Shown piece by piece: positions 17,386 through 30,322 of a DNA stretch of 64,000 bases (its first letter is position 1; every line of letters starts with the position of its first letter). Below the pieces are notes generated by a model. It had not been told where the DNA came from. It saw only the letters and a program-made list of their open reading frames with translations, and made no database searches. The translations under genes and the position numbers were made by a program. The DNA lies in the NCBI RefSeq assembly GCF_002005105.1, contig NZ_MSCV01000033.1:1-64000 (forward strand), given 5' to 3'. This stretch comes from Methylocaldum sp. 14B (GTDB taxonomy: Bacteria; Pseudomonadota; Gammaproteobacteria; Methylococcales; Methylococcaceae).

Positions 17386-18900
17386 TTACAACGATACAGG
17401 CTCGAGTTCCTTTCGCGTCGGCCCCGATATCACCTTTCCTTCGGCATCGAAGCGCGAGCCGTGGCAAGGACAATCCCATGACTTATCCGCTTTGTTCCAG
17501 TGAACGATACAGCCGAGATGCGTGCAAACGGCGGATACAGCGTGAATTCGGCCTTCCTCGTTTCGATACACGGCGGTTTTTTTGCCGTGGAGATCGATGA
17601 TCTCTCCTTCCCCGGGCGCAACCGTCTCCACCGTTTTTCTATGACCGGACGCCAATTTGTCCCTTAACCACATTTCCCCGACATGGACGTTCTCCTTCAG
17701 CAACTTTCCGCCCGATGCCTTGAGATTCACGCGCGTAGCCCGGTAGAGCTTCGCCCAGCGGTTGTGGTTGCCGATAATCTCGTCGGAAATGATCGTAGCG
17801 GCCACCGTGCCGTTGGTTAAACCCCAGGCATTGAATCCGGTTGCCGTATAAAGGTGCTTCGAGCCGGGCGTGAGATGACCGATATAAGGCACTCGGTCGG
17901 CAGCGTCGTAATCCTGATTGATCCACTCGTATTCGATAGAGGTGACCTGAAAGCGGTTTTGGACGAACCACCTGAGCTCTCTCGACTTCTGCGCCGTGTC
18001 GGCGTGCCCCGTCCGATAGCCCTGTCCCGAAACGATCAGCAACGGCCCTTTATCCGTCGGATGGACGCGAACCGAATATTTGGGCTCTCCCACCGACAGA
18101 AACATGCCGTCGGGGACTTGCTCCGGGGCAACTCGAATCCCGACGACGACATGTTGTCTCGGAAACACTTTGGCGAAGAATCCGCCTTTATCCAGAATGG
18201 GAATATTGGTGGCGATGACCACGTCTCGCGCCTCGACTTTCCCCTTATCGGTCAGCACCCGGCACGGGGTACCCTCTTCGACGTCCAGCACTCGAGTATT
18301 CTCGAAAACCGCACAGCCGTCGCCGCTCACCGCCTGTGCGACCGACAGCAGGTATTTCCGAGGGTGGAAACGCGCCTGGTGATCGAAGCGTACCGCGCCG
18401 GCAATCGGAAAAGGCAAGGTCGTCTCGGTGACGAAATCGACCGGCAATCCAAGCTTCGCGGCAGCTTCCATCTCGGCTTCCAATGCCGGCACCTGCTCCT
18501 CCGACTCGGTAACGGTAAATGCCGACTGACGCTCGAAATCGCAGTCGCTGCCGAGTTGCGTCCGTATGGTGTCGACTATCTCGATCGCGGCTTGATTCGA
18601 CTCGGCATAGGCGCGAGCGCCGTCTTCGCCGAAAGTTTTGATCAGATAGGAATAGATAAGACCGTGGAGCGAGGTCAATTTGGCGGTGGTTCGCCCCGTG
18701 ACCTGCCCGACGATCTTCCGCGAGTCGATCACCGCCACGCTGCGCCCAGCCCGTTTCAGCAGAAGCGCCGTGGTGAGGCCCACGATACCGGCACCGACAA
18801 CGGCTACATCGACGGAAAGATCGCCCGGAAGTTCCGGATAGCCCGTTTCCGGCGTCGAATCGATCCAGTACGAGACATGTTTGGTGGGAATATCGGCCAT
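17386..18900 (-). CDS. FAD-dependent oxidoreductase with C-terminal Rieske domain
   Basis: In the 504-residue protein, residues about 29-375 are a DAO-type FAD domain (VVGAGIVGLTTALLLKRAG, then TATGFNAWGLTNGT near its end). The last 90 residues form a Rieske domain with both cluster-binding motifs, CTHLGC and CPCHGS. This DAO-Rieske fusion is a known family of unclear substrate, usually cytoplasmic. It is monocistronic, and the closest upstream gene is convergent small-protein DNA beyond a terminator. Confidence 0.9.
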   Translation of the reverse strand: MADIPTKHVSYWIDSTPETGYPELPGDLSVDVAVVGAGIVGLTTALLLKRAGRSVAVIDSRKIVGQVTGRTTAKLTSLHGLIYSYLIKTFGEDGARAYAESNQAAIEIVDTIRTQLGSDCDFERQSAFTVTESEEQVPALEAEMEAAAKLGLPVDFVTETTLPFPIAGAVRFDHQARFHPRKYLLSVAQAVSGDGCAVFENTRVLDVEEGTPCRVLTDKGKVEARDVVIATNIPILDKGGFFAKVFPRQHVVVGIRVAPEQVPDGMFLSVGEPKYSVRVHPTDKGPLLIVSGQGYRTGHADTAQKSRELRWFVQNRFQVTSIEYEWINQDYDAADRVPYIGHLTPGSKHLYTATGFNAWGLTNGTVAATIISDEIIGNHNRWAKLYRATRVNLKASGGKLLKENVHVGEMWLRDKLASGHRKTVETVAPGEGEIIDLHGKKTAVYRNEEGRIHAVSAVCTHLGCIVHWNKADKSWDCPCHGSRFDAEGKVISGPTRKELEPVSL

Positions 18901-19067
18901 CCTAGCCTCCGTTTAGTCCTTAGGGATCCCTGAATCGCTTACTAAACGTAAGCGTTAAGTCGCGAAACGAAGCGGCATGGGCACCGCTTCAGGGAAGATT
19001 AATCGTCGCCTCCAGAATTCGTCAACCGATCTCCTCGACAAGCGACACGCCGAAATTCTGTGCAAAG

Positions 19068-19098
19068 AAAAACCCCGCGGCAAACCTGCGGGGTTTTT
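19068..19098 (-). terminator. Strong bidirectional terminator
   Basis: AAAAACCCCGC and GCGGGGTTTTT form an 11-bp perfect stem around a 9-nt loop, with T-runs on both strands. It lies 25 bp after the DUF2970 stop on the minus strand. Confidence 0.88.
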
Positions 19099-19122
19099 GA
19101 CGGCGTCACCGTTCAAGCGTTC

Positions 19123-19353
19123 CTACGTCCCGGCGGATTTGATCACCAGATTCACCACGGCAATGACGGCCACCACGAACAGCACCGTAAAAATGATGCC
19201 GCCGATGATATAAGCCTTGGCTGAGCCAAAGGCGAAATCGCGCTCCCGGTTAGCCGAGCTTTGAACGCCGAAAGCCGCCGCGACGACACTGGCAATCACC
19301 TGAAATACCGTAGGTCTTTTTGAATTAGAATCACCGGAACTCATAGTTGTCAT
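19123..19353 (-). CDS. DUF2970 small membrane protein
   Basis: The 76-residue protein has the DUF2970 pattern: VFQVIASVVAAAFGVQSSANRERDF followed by a single strong membrane helix (IIGGIIFTVLFVVAVIAVVNLVI). A TTG one codon upstream and an ATG three codons downstream are alternative starts; none has a good Shine-Dalgarno. The function is unknown. It ends at a strong terminator and follows two small envelope genes on the same strand. Confidence 0.75.
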   Translation of the reverse strand: MTTMSSGDSNSKRPTVFQVIASVVAAAFGVQSSANRERDFAFGSAKAYIIGGIIFTVLFVVAVIAVVNLVIKSAGT

Positions 19354-19378
19354 CAAATCTGCCGAACAAAGCCTATTT

Positions 19379-19807
19379 TTAAGATGCGATCGTTTTCTTT
19401 TTGTTCAAATAAAATTTGACGCCAAAGGCAACTGCGGTAACCAAGAGAGCAATCGATATCGAGATCGCGTTACTGCTGATGACATCTTCATCCACGTTTA
19501 AGGCGTAAGTCCGCACGTAGGTCGCGATGAAGTACAAGGTTTGCACCGTGGCTATGGAAAAGAAGAACGAAACCAAGAATTTATCGAGCGCCCTGTATTC
19601 CGTGAACTCCATATGATCGAAGAACAGCTTGGTAATCGCGTAGCCCGGCAGAAACATGATAAAGATCGTGATCAGAATCCGTTTCGCGTAATAGAAAGGG
19701 GACGTGGTCGTAAACAACGACATCAGCACGATAAAGATCGCGCTAATTCCCAACATGCCCAGCCACATCGTTCGGTCATCTTTATTGAACTGAAAAAACT
19801 TATTCAT
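19379..19807 (-). CDS. Four-helix membrane protein, function unknown
   Basis: The 142-residue protein has about four membrane helices: residues 15-33, a second pair around IFIMFLPGYAITKLFF and FLVSFFFSIATVQTLYFIATYV, and one near the C-terminus. The FLPGYA motif is reminiscent of DUF1616 membrane proteins, but the resemblance is short. Its start is 17 bp from the lipocalin-like gene upstream, so the two may be cotranscribed. Confidence 0.6.
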   Translation of the reverse strand: MNKFFQFNKDDRTMWLGMLGISAIFIVLMSLFTTTSPFYYAKRILITIFIMFLPGYAITKLFFDHMEFTEYRALDKFLVSFFFSIATVQTLYFIATYVRTYALNVDEDVISSNAISISIALLVTAVAFGVKFYLNKKKTIAS

Positions 19808-19823
19808 ATCCGGTTTCCTCTAA

Positions 19824-20219
19824 TTATTGTTTTTTAAAGAAATAAAATCCTTCGATACCGCCTTTCAGGATCATTCGGTCGGGCGTTTTTTCGTAGACCA
19901 TGTAATCGATCGTTTTTCCCGGCCGCCCCGGATCATCCGCCACGATCTTGCCGTCCACGACCTTGTACTTCCACTCGTGCCGATCTTCCGCTTTGAAATG
20001 CCGGTTGTAACCCGAAGTGACGATGGTACCGTCAGATTTGAATTCCCAGGTCCTATTTTCCTCGATCTTGGGTTTATTAAGTGCCGGAGCCACCGACTCG
20101 AGGCGCCACGTACCCACAATTTCGCTGTTGTCTTTTAGCGGGACTTCTCCCAAAGCGGTCGTCCCCATGGCTCCAACAAGCCAAATCAGGCCGGCTGCGC
20201 CGAAAGCTCGAAAATTCAT
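19824..20219 (-). CDS. Exported lipocalin-like small protein
   Basis: The product is 131 residues from the ATG at 20219, supported by a GGGGAG site 7 bp upstream. A signal peptide (about residues 1-24, ending TALGE) precedes a beta-rich domain. IVGTWRLES near the start and WEFKSDGTIVTSG match the opening strands of lipocalin-like (DUF4923/lipocalin_5 type) domains that bind small hydrophobic ligands. The specific ligand is unknown. It heads a three-gene run of small envelope proteins. Confidence 0.65.
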   Translation of the reverse strand: MNFRAFGAAGLIWLVGAMGTTALGEVPLKDNSEIVGTWRLESVAPALNKPKIEENRTWEFKSDGTIVTSGYNRHFKAEDRHEWKYKVVDGKIVADDPGRPGKTIDYMVYEKTPDRMILKGGIEGFYFFKKQ

Positions 20220-20468
20220 AGAAATCTCCCCGGAACGTTTATTGTAGCGGTTGCTCTTCCCCGCAAAAAAAGAGGCATCCGTGGGGCGGAACAGCTTGCT
20301 ATTCTTGAAAGCGAGCCGAATTTTGACATCATTCATTTCCTTATGGCAAGGAATACACCGGCTTGCCGCGCATGAACCGGTTTATTGCCGGACCGTCTGT
20401 CTCTAAAATAGAACTCTTTGCCGTCAAAACGCCGGTTCGAATTCTCCCTTACCCCGGAATATCCCACG

Positions 20469-24170
<3,702 letters not shown>

Positions 24171-24196
24171 CCTTCGATAATCGCTAAACACGATTC

Positions 24197-26107
24197 ATGG
24201 TCAAGGTGGGCAAACGGGGTCTGGCCGGTCCGGCCGCGGTCTTACTGATTGCGCAGTGTGCACCGGCTTCATTGCGAGCGGATATGACGGAACTGCCTCC
24301 GGTGACCGTGATTCCCACGGACGGTCTGCCCCAAACCGCCGACAATCTCTCACGAGCGCTTACGAACAATGCCACTTTTCGGTCACGGAATGACGTCGAA
24401 AGTTCGCAGTACAGCAATATCAACGATTTCCTGCGCGGAACGCCGGGCGTTTTCGTGCTCCGGGGCAGCGAGGGCCGCGCCGTGGGACTGAGGGTACGCG
24501 GCGTGACTTACACCCAAGGCATGGTGACATTCGATGGCGTACCGTTACTGACGGCACTGCCGGCACTGAGCTGGCTCGATACCATTCCCGCCGAAGCCTT
24601 GGGCGGAGCTACCGTGGTTCTCGGTTCCAACCATGCCTACTACACCAGCCAAGCTTTGGGCGGCAGCATTCAGTTGAGTTCCAAACGGACCACGGAAGAT
24701 TATGGTTTGGTTCACGCGGAAGGGGGAAGCTTCGGAACCTTCCGCACGACACTGAGCGGCGGCTTGCTGGCCGAGCATGCCGACATTTCCGTCACCGGAA
24801 GTCGGGTGAACCAATTCGACGGTGCGTACGACGCCATACCCGACCGGGGCAATCCGGAGCGGGACCGCTTCGGCAGCACCTTAGGGATAGCGCGATACGG
24901 CGCGCGGTTCACGCCGGATTTGGCCGTGGACGGCAGCGTCCTCTACAAAGACTCATGGCAGGACGCCGATCTACCGGGGGTGACTCCGGCCGGTCTTCCC
25001 ACCTTCGTCGACAGTGCGACCACGGATTTTCACGAAAAACTGTGGCTGACCCAAAATACCGCCTCAGCGCATCTGACCGATGACTGGACCAGTCGGTTGC
25101 AGCTGGCCTACACCGAGAACGACGTCGCCGCTCGAGCCGGGCGTCTACCGTTCAGTTTCAGCAGCCATTTGATGTTCGCCGATTGGCGCAACAGTCACGC
25201 ACTTTTAAACGATCAGACGCGCCAGCGATCCTGGCGACTGGTGTGGGGTGGGCAGGTGCGTCACGAGCATGGGGAAAGTGAACATCCCTTGCAATCGTCG
25301 CAATTCCACGACGAGCGAAAGACCGTGATCGGATTTGCCGAGCTGCAGGCCGATTTGGGGAAATGGTACCAAGAAGCGGGCGTCCGGGTGGAAAGCCACG
25401 ACGACTACGGCAAACACACGCTACTGCATTTCGGGTCTCGCTGGGACGTTTCGTCATCCTTGAGCCTCCGGGCCAACGCGGGCACCGCATTCCGCGCCCC
25501 CAGCTACGGCGAACTGTATATGCCGCTCTTGGGCAGTCCCATTCTCAAACCGGAGAAAGGCTTGACGGCAGATGCCGGATTCGATTGGGTGCCGATCCGC
25601 AATCTATACATCTCCGTAACCGGCTACTACGGTCGCTATAACGACCTGATCACTTCAGAAATCAGCTTGGGACGCTTTGTTCGCCTCGGCAACACGCCGC
25701 GGGCCCGCATCGCCGGAGCAGAGGCTTCGTTGGAAGTTCTCTGGTCCGAACAGCTCCGCAGCGGTCTGGACTTCACTTATCAGTACAGCCGCAATCTGGA
25801 CAACGACCGGCCTTTGCCGGTGCATCCGGAAAAATCCGGCCGCATCTGGACGCAGTGGAACCTGGATGCCTTGCCGCTGAGCCTCCGCGCGAATGCAACA
25901 TACCAAGGCTCGCAATGGAACGATAGCGCGGCGACTTTGGCCACGGACGACACCGTCCGTGTCGATCTCATAGCCACCTATCGCGTGTTGCCGCAACTCG
26001 ATCTTTATGTGCGCGGTGACAATATTACCAACAACCGAACCGGCGGCATCTACGCCCGCTACACTCCCGGAACCACGGTATTCGGCGGAATTCACGCGAA
26101 GTTTTGA
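24197..26107 (+). CDS. TonB-dependent receptor, BtuB-like
   Basis: The 636-residue outer-membrane protein has a signal peptide (about 1-28), a plug domain (NINDFLRGTPGVFVLRG, then VTFDGVPL and GSNHAYYTSQALGGSI) and a beta-barrel with FRAPSYGELYMP. It ends in Phe (FGGIHAKF), as barrel proteins do. The size fits the small BtuB class. It starts 27 bp after metH, the main B12-requiring enzyme, so vitamin B12 uptake is a reasonable inference. No cobalamin riboswitch precedes it, and siderophore uptake remains possible. Confidence 0.8.
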   Translation: MVKVGKRGLAGPAAVLLIAQCAPASLRADMTELPPVTVIPTDGLPQTADNLSRALTNNATFRSRNDVESSQYSNINDFLRGTPGVFVLRGSEGRAVGLRVRGVTYTQGMVTFDGVPLLTALPALSWLDTIPAEALGGATVVLGSNHAYYTSQALGGSIQLSSKRTTEDYGLVHAEGGSFGTFRTTLSGGLLAEHADISVTGSRVNQFDGAYDAIPDRGNPERDRFGSTLGIARYGARFTPDLAVDGSVLYKDSWQDADLPGVTPAGLPTFVDSATTDFHEKLWLTQNTASAHLTDDWTSRLQLAYTENDVAARAGRLPFSFSSHLMFADWRNSHALLNDQTRQRSWRLVWGGQVRHEHGESEHPLQSSQFHDERKTVIGFAELQADLGKWYQEAGVRVESHDDYGKHTLLHFGSRWDVSSSLSLRANAGTAFRAPSYGELYMPLLGSPILKPEKGLTADAGFDWVPIRNLYISVTGYYGRYNDLITSEISLGRFVRLGNTPRARIAGAEASLEVLWSEQLRSGLDFTYQYSRNLDNDRPLPVHPEKSGRIWTQWNLDALPLSLRANATYQGSQWNDSAATLATDDTVRVDLIATYRVLPQLDLYVRGDNITNNRTGGIYARYTPGTTVFGGIHAKF

Positions 26108-26114
26108 TTTGGAA

Positions 26115-29100
26115 TTACTCGCAAATGCCGGTTAACAGCGGATGTCGCAGCAGCGACTGACGCAGGCAATCCGCCTCGTCCATGGATTCGGCCAAGCCTC
26201 GAAGTATCGCTGCGCTGCGATGGCGGTAGGTTTCCGCTTCAGGGAGGCGTCCCCTTCGGCTATCCAGCTCCGCAGCGGTTGCGTACACCCGCCATGCCGC
26301 GAGTGCGGCCTCGATCGTACCGAGATGGGACAACGCCTGTTCGACTTCCGCCCCAGCCGTATCCAATGCCTTTCGGCCCATGGCCACTTCGGCCAACAGC
26401 CGATGTCCCAGCGCCAGATAAGCCGGATCGGGAGGCAAGGCCGAGAGCTCGCAAACCTTGTTGGCCTGCTCTTCGGCTTTTTCCCACTGGCCTTGCGTCA
26501 GCCAGTATTCACCCAGGCCCAAATGAAAGAGCGGCCGCAGGTACCAATCCATCAGTCCCTGACACGCATCCAGCAGCTGATCGGCTTTGGCGAAACTCTC
26601 GAAGGCTTCGGCGTGTTGCCTCAAACCCAGATGGGCCGCCCCCGACCGGATCAGTCCGAAAAAGGCATTCGAGGAATCCCGCTGGTCGTGCATTTTTTCC
26701 ATCGCGGCCTGGCACAGACTCCGTGCACCTTCGTAATCCAAAGCCTGCTCGTGTAACCAGCTCATGAGCAGAGTGAAATGGATGATTGCAAAGACATTGC
26801 CGTTCCTTTCGGCCATCTCTAATGCTTTGGCGATATGGCGCCGGGCTTCCCCCCACTCTCCGATGTGCAGCATCGACCTTATGCAAAGGGCCTCGCAAAC
26901 CATGTATTGCAATGCGTCGCCCCGGTTCTGAGCGATCTCCATTGCCTCGCGTGCGAGAGCGATCGCCGACCGATAGTCGGCCCTGGCGTATTCGAAACTG
27001 GAATGCAAGGTGAGGCTGGCGTTAAGCAATTCGCGATTCCGCGTTGCGCGGGCCATATCCATGGCCTTTCGACAATCCCGGATGTAGTGCTCGCTCCATC
27101 CCTGCAAAGTGTTATGCCATCCAGCCCAGGAGCCTCGAACCAGGATTTCGATCATCTCGTCCTTTAAATCCAGAGCGCGTTCTACCGCCTCGGTCACTAA
27201 CGCGAGGCAGCGGGGCCGATCCATCCAATAACAAACCCTGCCTTGTTCAATCAAGGCTTTGAGCTCCCAAAGCGGAAGACCCGCGCTGACCGCAAGCTTG
27301 CGAATAGCCGAAAAGTCTTCCATGGCGCCATCGGTGTCGTCCATAGAACGCTTTACGACACCGCGTCTGAACAGCAATTCCATGATTAAGGCCTCGCGTT
27401 CCGCCTCCGGAAGCGACTCGGACAGGCGTAGCGCGTGGCTGATGTAGTCTATCGCTTCTCGGTTGGCATAGCGGCTCACGGCGTTCTCCGACGCCAGACG
27501 CAGATACATGATTGCCTTAGACAGCTGTTTGCCTTGCTCGAAATGATTGGCCAATTCCGCCGCGATCGTTTTGGATTTCTCGCCGTATCCATTTTCCAAG
27601 CATTCTCCGGTGGACCGGTGCAACTGCATCCGGCGCCCGGGCGCAAGGCGGCGATAAAGGATTTCGCGATAGAGGGAATGCCGAAAACCATAGCGTCCGG
27701 CCATTATCCCGTCCGCCCACTCGTCGGCACCGCATGACTTCAACATCTGGCCGCGCCGGCGGAGTTCATCGCAACACAGTTCGATCGTCGCCAAATCTTC
27801 GCCGGATACGGCTGCCAGCAGTGCCGCAGACCATTCGACGCCGAATACGCTCGCCATTTCGAGCAAGCGCCGCTCGGAAGCGCTCAGGCGATCGATTTGC
27901 GCGTCTATCATTTCCAAGAGATTATCGGGTATCGCCAGCTTCGAGCCCGTATCGTAGGAACTCGATGTAAGGCGCCCCAAATCGACCAGATGTTCGACCA
28001 GATTTACCATGAAAAAGGGATGGCCCTCGGTCCATCGGTAAATGGACGACGATAAAGTCTCATGCCCCCCCTCTTCGGGATAGCGCGATACCAAATATTC
28101 CTTGATTTCGTCCTCGCCCAGACCGCACAAGGCCAGCTCGGCGCATAAACCGCGCGCCTGCAATTCGTGCCTGATCCGCTTGATCGGGTGTTGCGTCAAA
28201 CTTACGTCGACCGGTCGGTATGTCGCGATGACGAATAACTGAGCCGGTGAACTTCGACGCCCTAATAGAGAGATAAGATCGACCGTCGCATAATCGCCCC
28301 AATGCAAATCGTCGATCACCAGGACCAAGGGAAATTCGGAGCTGATGCTCTCGAAAAACTCCGCCGCCTCTCTGAGCATTCGGGCATTCGTTGCGCCCAG
28401 GACCTGCTGGCTGAGCTTGTCCTTATCCGCGGGCGTCAAGACCGAGTTCATTTGCATCAGCCAGGTCGGTGCATGTCGGTGCAGCCGGTCGACCAATTGC
28501 TGCGCGCCAGCTCCGCGGCATTCGTTCTCCAAAGCCTCGATCAAAGGCATAAACGCCTCTCCCGCACCGCACTGTTCGACGCATCGGGCGCGTAGCAGCC
28601 CCAGATTCGTGCCGTTGGCGCGAGCCAGAAACATATCGATTAGGGTGGTCTTGCCTATCCCGGCCTCGCCGGTGAAGAAGACTATCTGACGCTCACCACG
28701 CCTTACCCGTTCGAAGCGTGCTTCCAGCCATTCCAACTCGCTCCGCCGCCCTACCCAATACATCGAATTCACATCATGGGCTGCGCGATTGGCCGCTATT
28801 GGCGACAGTGCCGGCGCACGAACTTCCCGGCTGTCTGCCTGCATTACCTCGGCAATGAAGCGATAGCCGTGTTTCGCCACCGTTTCGATGTAAGTGGGTG
28901 ACTTCGGATCATCCGCCAGAGCTTTGCGCAATTCGTTGACGCATCCTTTAAGAACCGACTCGCTGACAAAGCGGCGATGCCAGACCGCATCGAGCAAAGC
29001 GTCCTTGGTTAACAGCCGGCCGGGATTCATAAGCAAGTAGTGCAAAAGCGCAAAGGCTTTCGGCGGCAAGCCCACCACCTCCGACCCTCGCCACAAGACG

Positions 29101-29156
29101 GCGTTTCCGGCGTCTAGCCGAAAAGGGCCGAATAGCAAACTCTTACCGATCTCCAT
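26115..29156 (-). CDS. Winged-helix/AAA/TPR large transcriptional regulator
   Basis: The product is about 1013 residues; an ATG at 29174 adds six. Residues about 10-105 form an OmpR/CadC-type winged helix (LTKDALLDAVW, VLKGCVNELRKALADD, IETVAKHGYRF). A STAND-like AAA ATPase follows, with Walker A GEAGIGKT (about 163-170) and Walker B VLVIDDLHWGD. The C-terminal half is helical TPR-type repeats. This layout is typical of adenylate-cyclase-like or LuxR/MalT-like signal integrators, though here the DNA-binding domain is N-terminal. It is convergent with the BtuB-like gene, with only a few bases between stops. The ligand is unknown. Confidence 0.8.
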   Translation of the reverse strand: MEIGKSLLFGPFRLDAGNAVLWRGSEVVGLPPKAFALLHYLLMNPGRLLTKDALLDAVWHRRFVSESVLKGCVNELRKALADDPKSPTYIETVAKHGYRFIAEVMQADSREVRAPALSPIAANRAAHDVNSMYWVGRRSELEWLEARFERVRRGERQIVFFTGEAGIGKTTLIDMFLARANGTNLGLLRARCVEQCGAGEAFMPLIEALENECRGAGAQQLVDRLHRHAPTWLMQMNSVLTPADKDKLSQQVLGATNARMLREAAEFFESISSEFPLVLVIDDLHWGDYATVDLISLLGRRSSPAQLFVIATYRPVDVSLTQHPIKRIRHELQARGLCAELALCGLGEDEIKEYLVSRYPEEGGHETLSSSIYRWTEGHPFFMVNLVEHLVDLGRLTSSSYDTGSKLAIPDNLLEMIDAQIDRLSASERRLLEMASVFGVEWSAALLAAVSGEDLATIELCCDELRRRGQMLKSCGADEWADGIMAGRYGFRHSLYREILYRRLAPGRRMQLHRSTGECLENGYGEKSKTIAAELANHFEQGKQLSKAIMYLRLASENAVSRYANREAIDYISHALRLSESLPEAEREALIMELLFRRGVVKRSMDDTDGAMEDFSAIRKLAVSAGLPLWELKALIEQGRVCYWMDRPRCLALVTEAVERALDLKDEMIEILVRGSWAGWHNTLQGWSEHYIRDCRKAMDMARATRNRELLNASLTLHSSFEYARADYRSAIALAREAMEIAQNRGDALQYMVCEALCIRSMLHIGEWGEARRHIAKALEMAERNGNVFAIIHFTLLMSWLHEQALDYEGARSLCQAAMEKMHDQRDSSNAFFGLIRSGAAHLGLRQHAEAFESFAKADQLLDACQGLMDWYLRPLFHLGLGEYWLTQGQWEKAEEQANKVCELSALPPDPAYLALGHRLLAEVAMGRKALDTAGAEVEQALSHLGTIEAALAAWRVYATAAELDSRRGRLPEAETYRHRSAAILRGLAESMDEADCLRQSLLRHPLLTGICE

Positions 29157-30007
29157 ACCTACAGGCTCCGGCATTCGTGGTTAGCATTGCAGTTGGCGGA
29201 ACAAACCATATTTGACCAAAAACTGACCGTTTTCTGACGACTTTCGAACCTTTACAAATCAAAATCCAACCCTCATCAGCAAATTGGCACGCCGGGTGGT
29301 GCGGATTAAAGACGTTATCATCGTAGCGTCTCTCCCTTCAGGATTTCGATGGAGCTTGCCGCGCAGAGCGCTTCCTCGATAAGGCAAACCGGGCGAATTG
29401 CCAGTCTGCAAGTAAATTCATTTCGCCGTCTGTGACAAATTACCTCGTTGACAATCAACAGATTCGGCCGGCGGTCATTTCGGTAATTCAGAACGCGGAG
29501 AATGCCCAACCGTCTGGCGATTTTCCGTGCGAACAACGCACGCGGCACGCGCCCGCTGCTCGCTAAACGGAGGGCTAAGCATAGCGGTTCCGGCGACCGT
29601 TTGGCGACCGGGATCGATTACCCCGCATCGTTTCCAAGCTGGAAACGATGGAACAGGCGCGCTGTCGACGAATACCTGCCATAAGCGCCCACACTTCGGA
29701 CGTCGTGATGAAACCACGCCCGACATTATCCGATGCGACATGAAACGGGCGTTTTCTCTTTTGTCCTCGCCAGAAAAACGACATCGCCGCTGCTTGAGTA
29801 CCTCTATCCGTAAGGCCCCCCACTTGTGGAGCGGTCGAACAATCTTCGTTCGGCATGTTTCCCCTCTAATCTGATAAGCTTAGCCGCTCGCGAGCGATGT
29901 CCCCGTGACATCCGTCACTGCCCCTATCACCGAGGCCAGATTGCCGCGCTCCGGAACCGGACGACGATGCGCAAACTTCCGGCCGTATCCAGCGAGGACG
30001 AGCAAGA
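29157..30007. other. Long intergenic region, no supported gene
   Basis: About 850 bp lie between the divergent regulator and the glutaredoxin-like gene. Short frames on both strands overlap each other and lack ribosome-binding sites. It contains a perfect 10-bp palindrome (29626-29650) and a nearby direct repeat GGCGACCG. It may hold a small RNA or a long leader. Confidence 0.4.
29626..29650. repeat. Perfect 10-bp inverted repeat
   Basis: CATCGTTTCC-AAGCT-GGAAACGATG is a perfect palindrome with a 5-nt centre. No T-run follows, so it is more like an operator or RNA hairpin than a terminator. Confidence 0.5.
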
Positions 30008-30259
30008 TTGATTCGACTAATACTTTACGGCACACACGGTTGTCATTTGTGCGAAGACGCGGAATTTCTGCTGTCTAAAGCGATTCAAGCGAAAGGCGCC
30101 GAGATTCCCGTCGAGATAGTAGATATCGCCGAGAAACTCGAGTTGGAACACCGCTATGGCGTACGGATTCCGGTCGTGCGCGATTCCGCATCGGGTGCCG
30201 AACTCGGCTGGCCCTTCGACGAAGAACGGTTAGGCGAGTTTCTCCATAGCCTGTCCTAG
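30008..30259 (+). CDS. Glutaredoxin-like (DUF836) thiol protein
   Basis: The 83-residue thioredoxin-fold protein has MIRLILYGTHGCHLCEDAEFLL at the start, with CxxC as C12-H-L-C15, and a cis-Pro motif in RIPVVRD. The start codon appears to be TTG at 30008, with GAGG about 10 bp before it; no ATG is available in frame. It belongs to the short glutaredoxin-like family whose partner is unknown. It precedes fumC by 63 bp on the same strand. Confidence 0.8.
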   Translation: MIRLILYGTHGCHLCEDAEFLLSKAIQAKGAEIPVEIVDIAEKLELEHRYGVRIPVVRDSASGAELGWPFDEERLGEFLHSLS

Positions 30260-30322
30260 TCCGGCTTATCAAACATCATGCGGCCTAACTAATCCGTTAA
30301 CACTTAACCGATTTTCAATGTC

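Noticed and set aside
20340-20468. Cobalamin or SAM riboswitch before metH
   Set aside because: The 130-bp leader shows no B12-box or SAM-motif sequence.
29318-30011. Several short frames in the 850-bp intergenic region
   Set aside because: They overlap on both strands, have no start signals, and look like chance frames.
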